Assembly (NCBI GenBank): GCA_025210795.1 | Contig: JAOAQZ010000019.1 | Coordinates: 186,001-250,000, forward strand | Source of the DNA: Cohaesibacter sp. | GTDB taxonomy: Bacteria; Pseudomonadota; Alphaproteobacteria; Rhizobiales; Cohaesibacteraceae | Reading direction: 5' to 3' | Length of the DNA: 64,000 nt | Shown here: positions 48,724 to 58,337 of the stretch, piece by piece | How the letters are laid out: every line of letters begins with the position of its first letter | Position numbering within the stretch: the first letter of the stretch is position 1 | Program-made: the position numbers and the translations under genes | The notes under the pieces: generated by a model | Database searches by the model: none | The model's input: the letters and a program-made list of their open reading frames with translations, nothing else | Told to the model about the DNA's origin: nothing

Positions 48724-49248
48724 TTAAGCATTCTCCGAACTAGGAAAGAGCCCAAGGACGGGCTGGTCTTGATCTTTTGGGATCCCTTGTGGCAAGGGCC
48801 GGGATTTTGCTGGTGCGAGGGGCGCAAGAGCCAGTTTCTCATCTTCCGGCAAAACAAGCTCGCCATCGCTGTTATCCGCGCTTAAGCGCGCATTGATATA
48901 GCGCGCTTCGCAATGTTCCAGATTTTCGGCAAAAATCAGTCCAACTGCTTGAAAACCGCGCCGCTCAAGCGCCCAACCTTGCAGATTGGGGGCTTCGGCA
49001 GCAATCCAGATGGCCATGAACAGCGATACCAGCATTGAGGCCCAAAGAGGGATAAACGTGTCTACAAAGGCAAGCACGAATGAGACGATGACGTAAGCGG
49101 CCAAGGCCCACCACAGGCGTTTGGCCAGCATCCAGATACCGGGCACCAAAAACACAAAATAGGAGAATTTGTGTTTGATAATGACGGCTTCTTCCACGGT
49201 TTGCTCCAGTGGAAGTCCCGGCTTTTCATAGATTGTGAAGGCTGGCAT
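48724..49248 (-). CDS. DUF2628 membrane protein within the his operon
   Basis: A 174-residue protein with an N-terminal tail, two membrane helices (about 30-80) and a cytoplasmic, proline-rich C-terminus. The pattern VFLVPGIWMLAKRLWWALAAY matches DUF2628 proteins. The function is unknown. Its stop codon adjoins the hisH start, so the two are coupled. This position, between hisB and hisH, recurs in Rhizobiales, but no role in histidine synthesis has been shown to me. Confidence 0.85.
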   Translation of the reverse strand: MPAFTIYEKPGLPLEQTVEEAVIIKHKFSYFVFLVPGIWMLAKRLWWALAAYVIVSFVLAFVDTFIPLWASMLVSLFMAIWIAAEAPNLQGWALERRGFQAVGLIFAENLEHCEARYINARLSADNSDGELVLPEDEKLALAPLAPAKSRPLPQGIPKDQDQPVLGLFPSSENA

Positions 49249-49323
49249 GGAATGCTCCTTCCCTTAACGTCGTATCCTTTGGCTTTGATGCAACTATCAA
49301 AGCCGTTGGAAGATAGGTCTTGC

Positions 49324-49917
49324 CTAACCGTTAAGCGTGCCTTTGGTTGAAGGAACCCTGTCCGACTGGCGAGGATCCAGCTCTACCGCAAGGCGCAATG
49401 CTCTGGCTACAGCTTTAAAGCAGGTCTCGGCAATATGGTGGTTGTTGGTTCCGTAAAGATTGGCGATATGCAGCGTGATGCCTGCATTCTGGGCAAAGGC
49501 CTGAAAGAATTCCTGAAACAGTTCGGTATCGAAATCCCCCACCTTGTCACGAGTGAAGGTCACATCCCAAACCAGAAAAGGCCGGCCAGATACATCAACT
49601 GCGGCGCGAGTCATTGCTTCATCCATGGGCAAATGCACATCGGCGTAGCGGGTGATACCCTTTTTATCGCCCAAAGCCTGACGGAATGCCTGACCCAGAG
49701 CAATGCCCACATCTTCTGCCGTATGGTGCTGATCAATATGCAAGTCGCCTTTGGCCTTGATCTCCATATCGATAAGGGAATGGCGCGAGAGCTGATCAAT
49801 CATATGATCAAGAAACCCGATTCCGGTCTGAATATCGTAACGGCCTGTACCGTCAAGATTGATCGAGAGCGCGATTTCGGTCTCATTGGTGCTTCTTTCG
49901 ACCTGAGCCTGCCGCAT
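49324..49917 (-). CDS. hisB: Imidazoleglycerol-phosphate dehydratase
   Basis: Dehydrates imidazole glycerol phosphate, the sixth step of histidine synthesis. The 197-residue, monofunctional protein has [35 protein letters not shown] and [17 protein letters not shown], with the metal-binding histidines. The start at 49917 has AAGGGA about 7 bp before it; an ATG at 49932 is the other choice. It heads the his run and is divergent from hslV. Confidence 0.97.
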   Translation of the reverse strand: MRQAQVERSTNETEIALSINLDGTGRYDIQTGIGFLDHMIDQLSRHSLIDMEIKAKGDLHIDQHHTAEDVGIALGQAFRQALGDKKGITRYADVHLPMDEAMTRAAVDVSGRPFLVWDVTFTRDKVGDFDTELFQEFFQAFAQNAGITLHIANLYGTNNHHIAETCFKAVARALRLAVELDPRQSDRVPSTKGTLNG

Positions 49918-50283
49918 TGGCTTTCCCTTCATTTATCGCTTGCGCCTTTTCCTTTGCTCCCAAACCCTATTAGAGAATGGCAGTCTTGGTGATCTATGTA
50001 TCAGGCGGGCTTTAACAAATCCATAGGCGAGATGGCCCATTTGTGCGCCATTTGCCCAAAATCTGAGCTTGAATTCCGCCTAGGTAACCAAGTCATAAAT
50101 ATGGTGGGCCAGCTTTGTGCTTTTCATATGGATGATTGAAGTTTGCGCCGCGATGCTTACATTGAAAGAAAATCAGCAGGTAAGCCCAAGATTGTCTCTT
50201 GGCAAGCCCGCGAGATTGCTTCCAGATCTTAACGACAAAATGGCAGACCGGACAGGTTTGCTATTTGAAGGATATATGTATCA
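49918..50283. other. Divergent hisB/hslV gap
   Basis: About 350 bp with promoters of both genes. I looked for an RpoH-type promoter before hslV; none fits well. No convincing ORF or terminator was seen. Confidence 0.4.
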
Positions 50284-50856
50284 ATGCCTGAGACCTCTTC
50301 ATCCAATCATGCCTTTCCGGGCTGGCGCGGCACCACCATTGTAACCGTTCGCAAAGGGGGCAAGGTTGTCATTGCCGGTGACGGGCAGGTGAGCCTTGGC
50401 CAAACCGTGATCAAGGGCAATGCCCGCAAAGTGCGCCCGTTGGGCAAGGGCAATGTGATTGCCGGATTTGCAGGGGCGACTGCTGATGCCTTTACCCTGT
50501 TTGAGCGGCTGGAAGCCAAGCTTGAGCAATATCCCGATCAGCTGACACGCGCCTGTGTTGATATGGCCAAGGATTGGCGAACCGACCGCTATTTGCGCAA
50601 GCTGGAGGCCATGATGATTGTGGCAGACAAGGAAACCAGCCTTGTTTTGACCGGAACCGGCGATGTATTGGAGCCGGAAAATGGCGTTATTGCCATTGGA
50701 TCGGGCGGCAATTATGCCCTTGCTGCAGCCCGTGCCTTGCTTGAGACCGATATGGATGCCGAGGCCATCGCCCGTAAAGCCATGGCTATTGCGGCGGAAA
50801 TTTGCGTCTATACCAATGACAATCTGACCGTGGAAGTCCTTGATGACAAGGGATGA
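50284..50856 (+). CDS. hslV: ATP-dependent protease subunit HslV
   Basis: The peptidase of the HslUV protease. The catalytic threonine is exposed after removal of a short N-terminal propeptide: the mature start is [19 protein letters not shown], about 16 residues in. The 190-residue length is normal and [18 protein letters not shown] follows. HslU, its ATPase partner, lies downstream after 123 bp. Confidence 0.98.
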   Translation: MPETSSSNHAFPGWRGTTIVTVRKGGKVVIAGDGQVSLGQTVIKGNARKVRPLGKGNVIAGFAGATADAFTLFERLEAKLEQYPDQLTRACVDMAKDWRTDRYLRKLEAMMIVADKETSLVLTGTGDVLEPENGVIAIGSGGNYALAAARALLETDMDAEAIARKAMAIAAEICVYTNDNLTVEVLDDKG

Positions 50857-50979
50857 TATGCCGGATTTGGGGCCTGACATCACTCACGCCAAGATGACTG
50901 TCTCCTCCCCATCCTTATCCGGCTCTGGCTGCATAGAGCGCCACAATCACCTGTTGCCTGTTTCTGTTTAGAAAGACGA

Positions 50980-52290
50980 ATGAACATGACCAATTTTTCA
51001 CCCCGCGAAATCGTCTCCGAGCTTGATCGCTTTATTATCGGACAGGCGGATGCCAAACGGGCCGTTGCGATTGCCCTGCGCAACCGCTGGCGCCGGCAGC
51101 AGCTTGATGATTCCCTTAAAGAGGAAGTTCTGCCCAAAAATATCCTGATGATTGGCCCAACTGGCGTCGGCAAAACCGAGATTTCCCGCCGTCTTGCAAA
51201 ATTGGCCAATGCTCCCTTCATCAAGATCGAAGCGACCAAATTTACCGAAGTTGGCTATGTTGGCCGTGATGTTGACCAGATTGTGCGTGATCTGGTCGAA
51301 ACAGCCATTGCCCTTGTGCGCGAAACCCGCCGTAAGGATGTCCGCACCAAAGCCCATGGTGCTGCGGAAGATCGCGTTCTTGATGCCCTTGTCGGGCCAA
51401 CCGCTTCTGAAGGCACCCGCGCTTCGTTTCGCAAGAAACTGCGCGAGGGCATGCTTGATGACAAAGAGATCGAGATCGAGGTGCGTGATACCTCTTCGCC
51501 CATGTCCAATTTTGACATTCCGGGCATGCCCGGCGGCTCGATGGGGGTTATGAACCTCTCGGATATGTTTGGTAAAGCCTTTGGTGGCCGCACCAAAACC
51601 CGCAAAACATCGGTTAAGGATAGCTATGAGCTGTTGATTACCGAAGAATCGGACAATCTTCTTGATGAGGAGCAGCTAACAGGCGAGGCCGTTTCTCTCG
51701 TTGAGAATAACGGTATTGTTTTCCTTGATGAAATCGACAAGATCTGTGCTCGCGAAGGGCGCGGGGCTGATGTATCTCGCGAAGGGGTTCAGCGTGATTT
51801 GCTGCCGCTTATTGAAGGCACCACTGTCACCACAAAATATGGCCCCGTGAAAACGGACCATATTCTCTTCATTGCATCCGGCGCTTTTCATGTTGCCAAG
51901 CCGTCGGATTTGCTGCCCGAGCTTCAGGGCCGCCTGCCCATTCGGGTTGAATTGCGCGCCCTTACCAAGGAAGATTTCCGCCGCATTCTTTCTGAAACCG
52001 AGGCAAGCCTTCCAAAGCAATATACCGCTTTGATGGCCACCGAAGAGGTGAGCCTTACCTTTAGCGAAGATGCGATTGAAACCATTGCTGATATTGCGGT
52101 GGAACTAAACAGCTCGGTTGAGAATATCGGCGCGCGGCGCTTGCAGACCGTTATGGAGAAAATCCTTGAGGATATTTCCTTTACGGCCCCTGATCGCGCT
52201 GGTGAGGTATTGGAGATTACAGGGGAGTTTGTCCGCGATCATGTGGGCGAACTTGCCAAGAATACCGATCTCAGCCGCTATATTCTCTAG
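50980..52290 (+). CDS. hslU: ATP-dependent protease ATPase subunit HslU
   Basis: AAA+ unfoldase of the HslUV protease. The 436-residue protein has Walker [11 protein letters not shown], Walker [12 protein letters not shown], an I-domain (about 120-220) containing Met/Gly-rich repeats, and the sensor motif [12 protein letters not shown]. The C-terminus ends with a leucine-rich tail. Two ATG codons (50980 and 50986) are near the start. It ends in a strong terminator at 52331. Confidence 0.98.
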   Translation: MNMTNFSPREIVSELDRFIIGQADAKRAVAIALRNRWRRQQLDDSLKEEVLPKNILMIGPTGVGKTEISRRLAKLANAPFIKIEATKFTEVGYVGRDVDQIVRDLVETAIALVRETRRKDVRTKAHGAAEDRVLDALVGPTASEGTRASFRKKLREGMLDDKEIEIEVRDTSSPMSNFDIPGMPGGSMGVMNLSDMFGKAFGGRTKTRKTSVKDSYELLITEESDNLLDEEQLTGEAVSLVENNGIVFLDEIDKICAREGRGADVSREGVQRDLLPLIEGTTVTTKYGPVKTDHILFIASGAFHVAKPSDLLPELQGRLPIRVELRALTKEDFRRILSETEASLPKQYTALMATEEVSLTFSEDAIETIADIAVELNSSVENIGARRLQTVMEKILEDISFTAPDRAGEVLEITGEFVRDHVGELAKNTDLSRYIL

Positions 52291-52330
52291 CACTTACTCT
52301 TTCAGGGCTTAGAGACTGAAGACAAAAGAT

Positions 52331-52369
52331 AAGGCTGTGGGGAGGATCAACATCCCTGCAGCCTTTTTT
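52331..52369. terminator. Intrinsic terminator after hslU
   Basis: AAGGCTGTGGGGA (52331-52343) pairs with TCCCTGCAGCCTT (52353-52365) with a 2-bp mismatch and a T6 run. Confidence 0.85.
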
Positions 52370-52414
52370 GATGCTCTGGTTGCTCAAATGGCTGATGTAA
52401 ATCTCTGCTTTCCC

Positions 52415-52783
52415 TTAACTATCACGGCTTGAGGCTGATCTTAGCTGAAAGATTAAAGTTTCAAGACTTTCTGGCGATAGCCGGTCAATCCTGTCGGCAA
52501 GCAGATTGGCCAACTCCGTTGCCTTGGGGTCAAGGCCCGCAGTATTGATTGTGATATTGGGGTCAGAGACTTCTGCCAGTCTTTGCAGCTCTTCTGCCTC
52601 ATCCCAGATGATATTAAAAAAGGCGATGATCCGCTGCACCAAGAACCAGGTGGGTTTGCCCCGTTTGCCATGCTCAAGGGCCGAGAGATAGGCGCTTGAT
52701 ACATCAAGCCCTGCTGCCATGGCTTTGAGCGTAATATTCCGCTCTTTGCGTAATTGCCGTAATTTTGCGCCAAATGGTGTCAT
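52415..52783 (-). CDS. Xre-family transcriptional regulator
   Basis: A 122-residue protein with an N-terminal Xre helix-turn-helix (about 4-60, LRQLRKERNITLKAMAAGLDVSSAYLSALEHG abbreviated to RKERNITLKAMA and SSAYLSALEHGKRG) and a C-terminal tail of about 55 residues. Its start overlaps the smr stop by 4 bp, so the two are coupled. A regulator in this place is seen in other Rhizobiales; the target is unknown. Confidence 0.88.
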   Translation of the reverse strand: MTPFGAKLRQLRKERNITLKAMAAGLDVSSAYLSALEHGKRGKPTWFLVQRIIAFFNIIWDEAEELQRLAEVSDPNITINTAGLDPKATELANLLADRIDRLSPESLETLIFQLRSASSRDS

Positions 52784-53436
52784 GATGCCGGTTTATGCTT
52801 GTTGCGGGATCTTAGGCGAATATGCAGCGCGCCAGACCCACCCAAAGAGCGATGGGCTTCTTCGAATCCGACAATGATGGACCGGATTTCCGGCTCTGCC
52901 AACCATTTTGGCACCACCCGTCGCAAAATGCCTTGCCCATCTCGCGCTGCATAAGGATCCGGCTCACCGCGCGATCCTTTGCCTGTAATCACCAATACAT
53001 GTTTATAGCCTTGGGCTTGGCTGGCTCGCAGAAACCCAAAGAGTGCGGCATGGGCTTCTTTTTGCGTCAGTCCATGCAAATCAAGCCTTGATTCGATGCC
53101 GATACGACCTTTGCGGATATATTTCTTCTCCCGCTTATCAAGCGGATGGAGCGGCGCAATATGGTCTTGTGAGCGAACGGGATTGCCAGACATGCCGGCA
53201 TGTTTGAGGGCTTCAAGGTCCTTTTGGCTGGCTCGCTGAATTTTGGGACCGGTAGGCTTGTCAGGATTTTGTCCCTCGCTCTTGTCCGGATGGAGAGAGG
53301 GATTGTGGCCATCCAATGTTTCAATCAATGCCTTTAGGTCAGAAGCCCGCCCCTCCAAAGGCTGCACGCTATCGGCAACCTTTTTCCAAAGCTTGAGATC
53401 TTTTGAGCTTAAAGGAGGGCGCTTGGGGCTCATCAC
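52780..53436 (-). CDS. Smr domain protein
   Basis: A 218-residue protein with a C-terminal Smr domain (about 110-210), the nicking-nuclease domain found in MutS2 and related proteins. LDLHGLTQKEAHAAL and VITGKGSRG with the following GILRRVVPKWL are its hallmarks. The N-terminus is polar and disordered. Functions in the family include DNA or RNA cleavage. It overlaps mltA by 4 bp upstream. Confidence 0.92.
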   Translation of the reverse strand: MMSPKRPPLSSKDLKLWKKVADSVQPLEGRASDLKALIETLDGHNPSLHPDKSEGQNPDKPTGPKIQRASQKDLEALKHAGMSGNPVRSQDHIAPLHPLDKREKKYIRKGRIGIESRLDLHGLTQKEAHAALFGFLRASQAQGYKHVLVITGKGSRGEPDPYAARDGQGILRRVVPKWLAEPEIRSIIVGFEEAHRSLGGSGALHIRLRSRNKHKPAS

Positions 53437-54506
53437 GATCCCTTTGGAAGCAAAAGGGTAAAACGGGCTTGCTGTTTGATTTGGCCCGCAAGGCTGCCAG
53501 CCTCGCGCCCTGTGCCAACAAAGAGATCTCCCCGAGCCTCGCCCTTAATGGCCGAGCCGGTATCATGGGCAAAAAACAGTTTCTTGCAGGGAGCAAGGGC
53601 GTGTTTGCTGATGGGAAGGCAGGTTTCGAGCCAGATGGGAATGCCAAAGGTCCGGCAATGGCGATCCACCGCCATTGAACGCATTGGCAAAAGCGGGATT
53701 TGCGCCGCGGCCAGTGGTCCCTGGTCACGCTCAAGGCTCGCTTGTTCCTTAAAATAGATATAGCTTGGATTTTGCCTCAACAGGGACTGCGCTTCTTCCT
53801 CATTTTCGCGCAGATAGGCAATCACCTTATCCATGGTGATCGTATCTTTGGTAAAAATCCCTTTTCCAATCAATATTTTACCAATTGATTGATAGGCATG
53901 GCCCGATTTACCATCAAAGGCAACGCGCATGGTATCCTCTTTATCAAGATTGATCCGCGCGGAGCCCTGAACATGGATTGTAAAGGCATCGACATCATCT
54001 TTGAGCCAGACAAGCTCCAGATTTTCGCCATCAAGTGCCCCACCCATGATATCAGCCCGGCTGAAATGATAGCTAAGACCGTCTTCGCTTTTACGAGCAA
54101 AACTGGTCTCAGGCGAGAGGTGGCTGACATCATCCTCTTCTGTGACAGCAACCAGATCTGCTGGCCGCCTATGAAGGGGGACAGGAAATTGCGCACTTTT
54201 TTCGCGTGATCCTTCAAAGCTTGGCTCAAAGTAACCCGTTACAAAGCCTTCTTCATCAATGCGGTGCGGGGTAAAATTATCTTCAAAAAAGCCTTTGGCT
54301 GTTTCTTCATCGCACTCCTCGCCCAATTCCAGCGCTTTGTGCGCGCATGCGAGCAAGGCATCGATATCAACTTCATCTCCATGGAGGCGGGGCGGGTTTT
54401 TGATGAGATAGGCCGCAGAGTGACGAAAGGCGGCAAATGCCGCCTTGTGGTCTTCTTTGGCCCAGCCGGGCAAATGATCAAATCCGATGGGTTTTATCCC
54501 TGTCAT
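53433..54506 (-). CDS. mltA: Membrane-bound lytic murein transglycosylase A (MltA)
   Basis: Cleaves peptidoglycan glycan strands. The 357-residue protein has the MltA domain with VTGYFEPSFEGSREKSAQF, AFDGKSGHAYQSIGKILIGKG and the 3D domain in its C-terminus (DTGSAIKGEARGDLFVGTG), where the catalytic Asp lies. The start at 54506 is fixed by an in-frame stop seven codons upstream, and GAGGAGAG lies before it. No signal peptide or lipobox follows, so export is not explained. Co-transcribed with smr and the Xre gene. Confidence 0.92.
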   Translation of the reverse strand: MTGIKPIGFDHLPGWAKEDHKAAFAAFRHSAAYLIKNPPRLHGDEVDIDALLACAHKALELGEECDEETAKGFFEDNFTPHRIDEEGFVTGYFEPSFEGSREKSAQFPVPLHRRPADLVAVTEEDDVSHLSPETSFARKSEDGLSYHFSRADIMGGALDGENLELVWLKDDVDAFTIHVQGSARINLDKEDTMRVAFDGKSGHAYQSIGKILIGKGIFTKDTITMDKVIAYLRENEEEAQSLLRQNPSYIYFKEQASLERDQGPLAAAQIPLLPMRSMAVDRHCRTFGIPIWLETCLPISKHALAPCKKLFFAHDTGSAIKGEARGDLFVGTGREAGSLAGQIKQQARFTLLLPKGS

Positions 54507-54567
54507 GATCGGGCTCTCCTCATCTCAGCCATGATGCTGATAAGCTACTGCTTTTTCGAACGCGCCG

Positions 54568-55299
54568 TTATTGGGCCGCTTCCGTTGCCACCAAACGCCA
54601 GTTGGGGTTGCGGCTGGTGATATCACGGCTGAATGTCCAGATGTCGGTCACATCTTCAACAGCGTTGGGGTCGCCTTCAATGACATGGCCGATATCATCT
54701 TTGGTGCAGGAGGTGATGGAAGAAACAAAGCGGACCGTGATGAACGCTTCTTTGCCAGCAAGCTCGGCTTCCAGAATAGCGGCCTTGTTGATACCGATGA
54801 AGGTGAAATCTACCCGGTGGTTCTGCTCTTCCCGCTCATCAATCGCGGCGCTGAACCCAGCAAAGACATCGGCTGCCAACAGCTTTTTAAGGGTTTTTCT
54901 GTCCCCTTGCGCATAGGCTGTCACCACCATTTCATAGGCCATCTTGGCGCCATCGACAAAGCCTTTGGGGTCAAAATTGGTGTCTTTGGCCATCAATTGC
55001 ACCAAAGCTGCATTAAGGGCCGTGCCTTCCGGTGCGATTTTTTCCAGCTGCTCCTGCTTGCGCTCGGCTTGAGCGGCTTCGGCATCAGCCCGGGTCGGCA
55101 GGGAAATCACATTGTCTCCCACATCATCAGCGGTTGGCATGCGGGACGGATCAGCAGATTGATTCTGGTCCGGATTTGCATAAGGGTCATAAGGATCCCC
55201 TTCATTGCCTGTTCTTGTCCCCAGAACATCGCGCAGCCGCATAAACAGAAAAACGGCGATGACAAGAAAAACCAGTGAGATAAGATCGAGACCAAACAT
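54568..55299 (-). CDS. Tim44-like membrane protein (TimA)
   Basis: A 243-residue protein with one N-terminal membrane helix (about 5-22), a polar linker (about 25-80), and a C-terminal Tim44-like domain (about 100-240) as in alphaproteobacterial TimA. The start segment LVFLVIAVFLFMRLRDVLG resembles relatives. A role in membrane protein handling is family-level inference. It lies upstream of mltA on the same strand, with fxsA divergent. Confidence 0.88.
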   Translation of the reverse strand: MFGLDLISLVFLVIAVFLFMRLRDVLGTRTGNEGDPYDPYANPDQNQSADPSRMPTADDVGDNVISLPTRADAEAAQAERKQEQLEKIAPEGTALNAALVQLMAKDTNFDPKGFVDGAKMAYEMVVTAYAQGDRKTLKKLLAADVFAGFSAAIDEREEQNHRVDFTFIGINKAAILEAELAGKEAFITVRFVSSITSCTKDDIGHVIEGDPNAVEDVTDIWTFSRDITSRNPNWRLVATEAAQ

Positions 55300-55447
55300 G
55301 TGAGTGCCTTATTCAAAGAAAGAATGCAGAAAGACCTGCAAGTTTCATATTTCTTTCTATATGTAGGGAAAGGATTGGTTCAAATCCAGAAACGATCCTG
55401 TTTTGAGCCAAAAAAACACAGACTTTTGAAGAAAGCACAGCTTTAAT

Positions 55448-56038
55448 ATGCAAAGATCCCTCTTTCCTCTCCTTCCTTTTGTCCTTTTGATCATCCCGAT
55501 CCTGGAAATTGGGGTCTTTATTCTGGTTGGGGGACAAATCGGTGTTGCCTATACCTTGCTGGGTATTATCCTTACCGCCATGATCGGCTCTTTCCTTCTT
55601 CGCAGTCAGGGATTGGCCTTGCTTGGACAGGTCCAGCGCGAATTTGATCAAGGCAAAGTGCCAGGAAAAGCCCTTGCCCATGGAGTGATGCTGCTGGTTG
55701 CCGGCCTTTTGCTTCTCACACCGGGCTTTGTGACCGATAGTATTGGCTTTCTTCTTTTTGTACCGCCCGTGCGCGATGGCATCTGGTCTTTCTTTGCCTC
55801 ACGCATGACGGTTACCAGCTTTGGGGCCCAGTCGGCCAATTTCCGTTCTTCTGGCGGGCAGGGCACCTATCATTCCGAACATTTTACCTATCGGTCGTAT
55901 GAAGAAACGTCCAATCGTCCCTCTGATCCGTCCATCATTGATCTTGAGGAAGGGGATTTTGATGAGGTTACCGACCGGCCCGGCCTTGAAAATGGAAAAT
56001 CCAAAGGCGGGAACTCCCCATGGGGCAAGGATGACTGA
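55448..56038 (+). CDS. fxsA: FxsA family membrane protein
   Basis: A 196-residue membrane protein of the FxsA/YtzA family. Four hydrophobic segments (about 8-30, 32-50, 75-97 and 100-118) are followed by a polar C-terminus. FxsA in E. coli affects phage exclusion; the general function is unknown. PILEIGVFILVGGQIG and LLLLTPGFVTDSIGFLLFVPPVR are the family segments. It is upstream of secB, as in other Rhizobiales, and divergent from timA. Confidence 0.92.
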   Translation: MQRSLFPLLPFVLLIIPILEIGVFILVGGQIGVAYTLLGIILTAMIGSFLLRSQGLALLGQVQREFDQGKVPGKALAHGVMLLVAGLLLLTPGFVTDSIGFLLFVPPVRDGIWSFFASRMTVTSFGAQSANFRSSGGQGTYHSEHFTYRSYEETSNRPSDPSIIDLEEGDFDEVTDRPGLENGKSKGGNSPWGKDD

Positions 56039-56230
56039 AAAAGCAGGCCAGCTTAAACTGGCAGGCAATAAACTGGGCAAAGGTCAAAAAAGCGAGCTTT
56101 GCCGCGCCTAGGAATGAGCCTTGCGCTTGTTTCGACCATTTGAACATGCTAGGCGCATAGACGAGTGAATGGTGGTGTTGCTTGCAAACCACCGCAATGA
56201 ATTGAAACTTTTGAATCAGGACATGAATCA

Positions 56231-56728
56231 ATGAGTGACGCACAAGAAAATGGCGCAGCTGAAGGCCAGGAAATTCAGATGCCAAACCTGCGCATTCTCG
56301 CGCAATATATCAAAGATCTTTCTTTTGAAAATCCAAACGCTCCTGATTCCCTGCGCCCACGGGAAAATGCACCAGAGATCAACATTCAGATCAATGTGAA
56401 TGCTGCTCCTATGTCTGAGACAGAGTTCGAAGCAGAGCTGACCCTTAATGCAACAGCCAAAGATGGTGAAACCACCCTATTTAACGTTGAGCTGCTGTTT
56501 GCCGGTATCTTTGCGATTGAGAATGTTCCGCAGGATCAGCTGCATCCATTTGTGATGATCGAATGCCCAAGAATGCTTTTCCCGTTTGCCCGTCAGGTTA
56601 TTTCCGATGCGACCATGCGCGGTGGCTTCCCTCCACTGAATGTGGACCCGATCGATTTTGCCGCTCTCTATCGTCAGCGCATGATGGAACTGGCAGCTCA
56701 AGAGCAGGCAAACCAGACCCAGCAATAA
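56231..56728 (+). CDS. secB: Protein-export chaperone SecB
   Basis: Cytoplasmic tetrameric chaperone that holds precursors for SecA. The 165-residue protein has the conserved [12 protein letters not shown] near the start, INVNAAP, and the C-terminal [32 protein letters not shown]. The acidic and Gln-rich tail is typical. It is followed by two hairpins and then by convergent dnaQ. Confidence 0.98.
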   Translation: MSDAQENGAAEGQEIQMPNLRILAQYIKDLSFENPNAPDSLRPRENAPEINIQINVNAAPMSETEFEAELTLNATAKDGETTLFNVELLFAGIFAIENVPQDQLHPFVMIECPRMLFPFARQVISDATMRGGFPPLNVDPIDFAALYRQRMMELAAQEQANQTQQ

Positions 56729-56736
56729 GATCGGAT

Positions 56737-56768
56737 TCTGGTGCGAAACGAAATCATTTCGCACCAGA
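56737..56768. repeat. Inverted repeat after secB
   Basis: TCTGGTGCGAAA and TTTCGCACCAGA pair around an 8-nt loop directly after the secB stop. No T-run follows, so it may stabilise the transcript end rather than terminate it. Confidence 0.6.
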
Positions 56769-56784
56769 TTGTCTTAGAGTAAAT

Positions 56785-56825
56785 ATGAAAAAAGCCAATT
56801 GGTTGATCCAACTGGCTTTTTTCAT
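56785..56825. terminator. Bidirectional terminator between secB and dnaQ
   Basis: An 18-nt arm (56785-56802) pairs with 56808-56825 with one mismatch and a 5-nt loop, flanked by T6 on both sides. Confidence 0.9.
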
Positions 56826-56862
56826 ATCATCTGCAACGCTTTCGAAACGGCCCTTGTTTTCT

Positions 56863-57615
56863 CTAGCTTGTTTCGGAAGCTGTATCTTCCTTTTTTGGGT
56901 AATCCTTGAAATAAGGAAGCCAAAGGCTTTCACTTTTCCCTTCCGAAATGAAAGCAAGATGAGCTTCTTCATCTGCCGCATCAAGGCGGCTGGGCAAGGG
57001 TGTAGGGCGCTGTTTCGCAGGCGATCTTTTTAGCGAGACTTGTCCATCTTCCGAAAGACTCACCTGCTCTTCTTCGGCGGAGAGAATGAGACTGGTCTGA
57101 CGGCCACCGATTAACTCCAGATAGACATCGGCCAGAATTTCACTATCGAGAAGCGCGCCATGGAGCGTACGCTTTGAATTATCAAGACCAAACCGGTTGC
57201 ACAAAGCATCAAGGCTGTTGGGCCCTGTTGGAAATTTCTGCCGCGCTAGCACAAGGCTATCAATCACAAACTCCTTGTCGATAAGCGGAAAGCCCGCTTT
57301 TTCCAGCTCGTAATTGAGGAATTTGATATCAAAGCCTGCATTATGGGCGATAAGGGGAGTGCCAGCGATAAAGTCATGAAAGTCTTGCGCAATTTCGGCA
57401 AATTTGGGCTTATCTTCAAGAAACTCGGCCGATAGGCCATGCACCTTGAAGGCCTCTTGAGGCATATCACGCTCAGGATTGATATAAACATGGAAAGTGT
57501 TGCCGGAGGGCAGGTGATTAATCAGTTCAACACAGCCAATCTCAACCACCCGATCACCGGTAAAGGGATCAAGACCTGTGGTTTCGGTATCAAATGTGAT
57601 CTCTCTTAATGCCAT
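56863..57615 (-). CDS. dnaQ: DNA polymerase III epsilon subunit
   Basis: The 3'-5' proofreading exonuclease of DNA polymerase III. The three exonuclease motifs are visible: FDTETTGLDPF (Exo I), LIAHNAGFDIKFLN (Exo II) and HGALLDSEILADVYLEL (Exo III). The 250-residue length and the C-terminal tail fit the family. It is the first of the dnaQ-coaE-aroE-maf-ppsR cluster (running leftwards to it) and convergent with secB. Confidence 0.97.
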   Translation of the reverse strand: MALREITFDTETTGLDPFTGDRVVEIGCVELINHLPSGNTFHVYINPERDMPQEAFKVHGLSAEFLEDKPKFAEIAQDFHDFIAGTPLIAHNAGFDIKFLNYELEKAGFPLIDKEFVIDSLVLARQKFPTGPNSLDALCNRFGLDNSKRTLHGALLDSEILADVYLELIGGRQTSLILSAEEEQVSLSEDGQVSLKRSPAKQRPTPLPSRLDAADEEAHLAFISEGKSESLWLPYFKDYPKKEDTASETS

Positions 57616-57694
57616 TTATGACCGAGACTCCTGCCGCTGTTCATCTGGGTTTCGCCAAGCGCTGCTTAAGACTGCACTATTAAAACGCTTCTTG

Positions 57695-58294
57695 CTACAA
57701 CAAATGGGCGTAGTTTTTTCTAATGGACGCGAGAATGTCTGTAACTTGTTCCTTCGCTGCCTCCAGCCCTTTACCCGTATCAATCACATAATCGGCACGG
57801 GAGCGTTTTTCATGATCGGGCATTTGCCTTGCCTTGATAGCTTCAAACTTTTCTTCCGTCATATCGGGACGCGCCAGCACCCGCGCCTTTTGCTCCTCTT
57901 CAGGCGCTGAGACCACAACAATCACATCACAGCGATGTTCACCAGCGGTTTCAAACAAAAGCGGGATATCCAGAACCACAATCTGGGCGCCTTCTTTTGA
58001 TGCGCGGTCAAAAAAGGCACGCTCCTCTTCATGCACGAGAGGGTGGACAATGGCCTCGAGCTTTTTCATCGCCTCTTTATTGCCCAGAACCGCTTTTGAA
58101 AGCGCTTGCCGATCAACACCTTCCTCATTGGTGGTGCCGGGAAAGGCTTCTTCAATCAAAGGAACGGCCCGCCCTTCATAAAGCGCGTGAACGGTCGCAT
58201 CAGCATCATGCAAAGGGCAGCCTTGGGCAATAAACATCTTGCCGGTTGTCGATTTTCCCATTCCGATGGAGCCAGTCAAACCGATTTTGATCAT
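57695..58294 (-). CDS. coaE: Dephospho-CoA kinase
   Basis: Phosphorylates dephospho-CoA, the last step of coenzyme A synthesis. The 199-residue protein has the P-loop [17 protein letters not shown], the LVVSAP-like [18 protein letters not shown] and HPLVHEEE. Between dnaQ and aroE on the same strand, with gaps of 79 and 43 bp. Confidence 0.97.
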   Translation of the reverse strand: MIKIGLTGSIGMGKSTTGKMFIAQGCPLHDADATVHALYEGRAVPLIEEAFPGTTNEEGVDRQALSKAVLGNKEAMKKLEAIVHPLVHEEERAFFDRASKEGAQIVVLDIPLLFETAGEHRCDVIVVVSAPEEEQKARVLARPDMTEEKFEAIKARQMPDHEKRSRADYVIDTGKGLEAAKEQVTDILASIRKNYAHLL

Positions 58295-58337
58295 GATACC
58301 CTCTTAACTTATTGAAAATATTATTATTATCACTCAT

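Noticed and set aside
50000..50283. RpoH-type promoter before hslV
   Set aside because: CCCATTT near 50034 lacks a correctly spaced -35, so I could not support it.
50117..50344. 75-codon + strand frame before hslV
   Set aside because: It overlaps the hslV start in another frame, has no ribosome site, and resembles no known protein.
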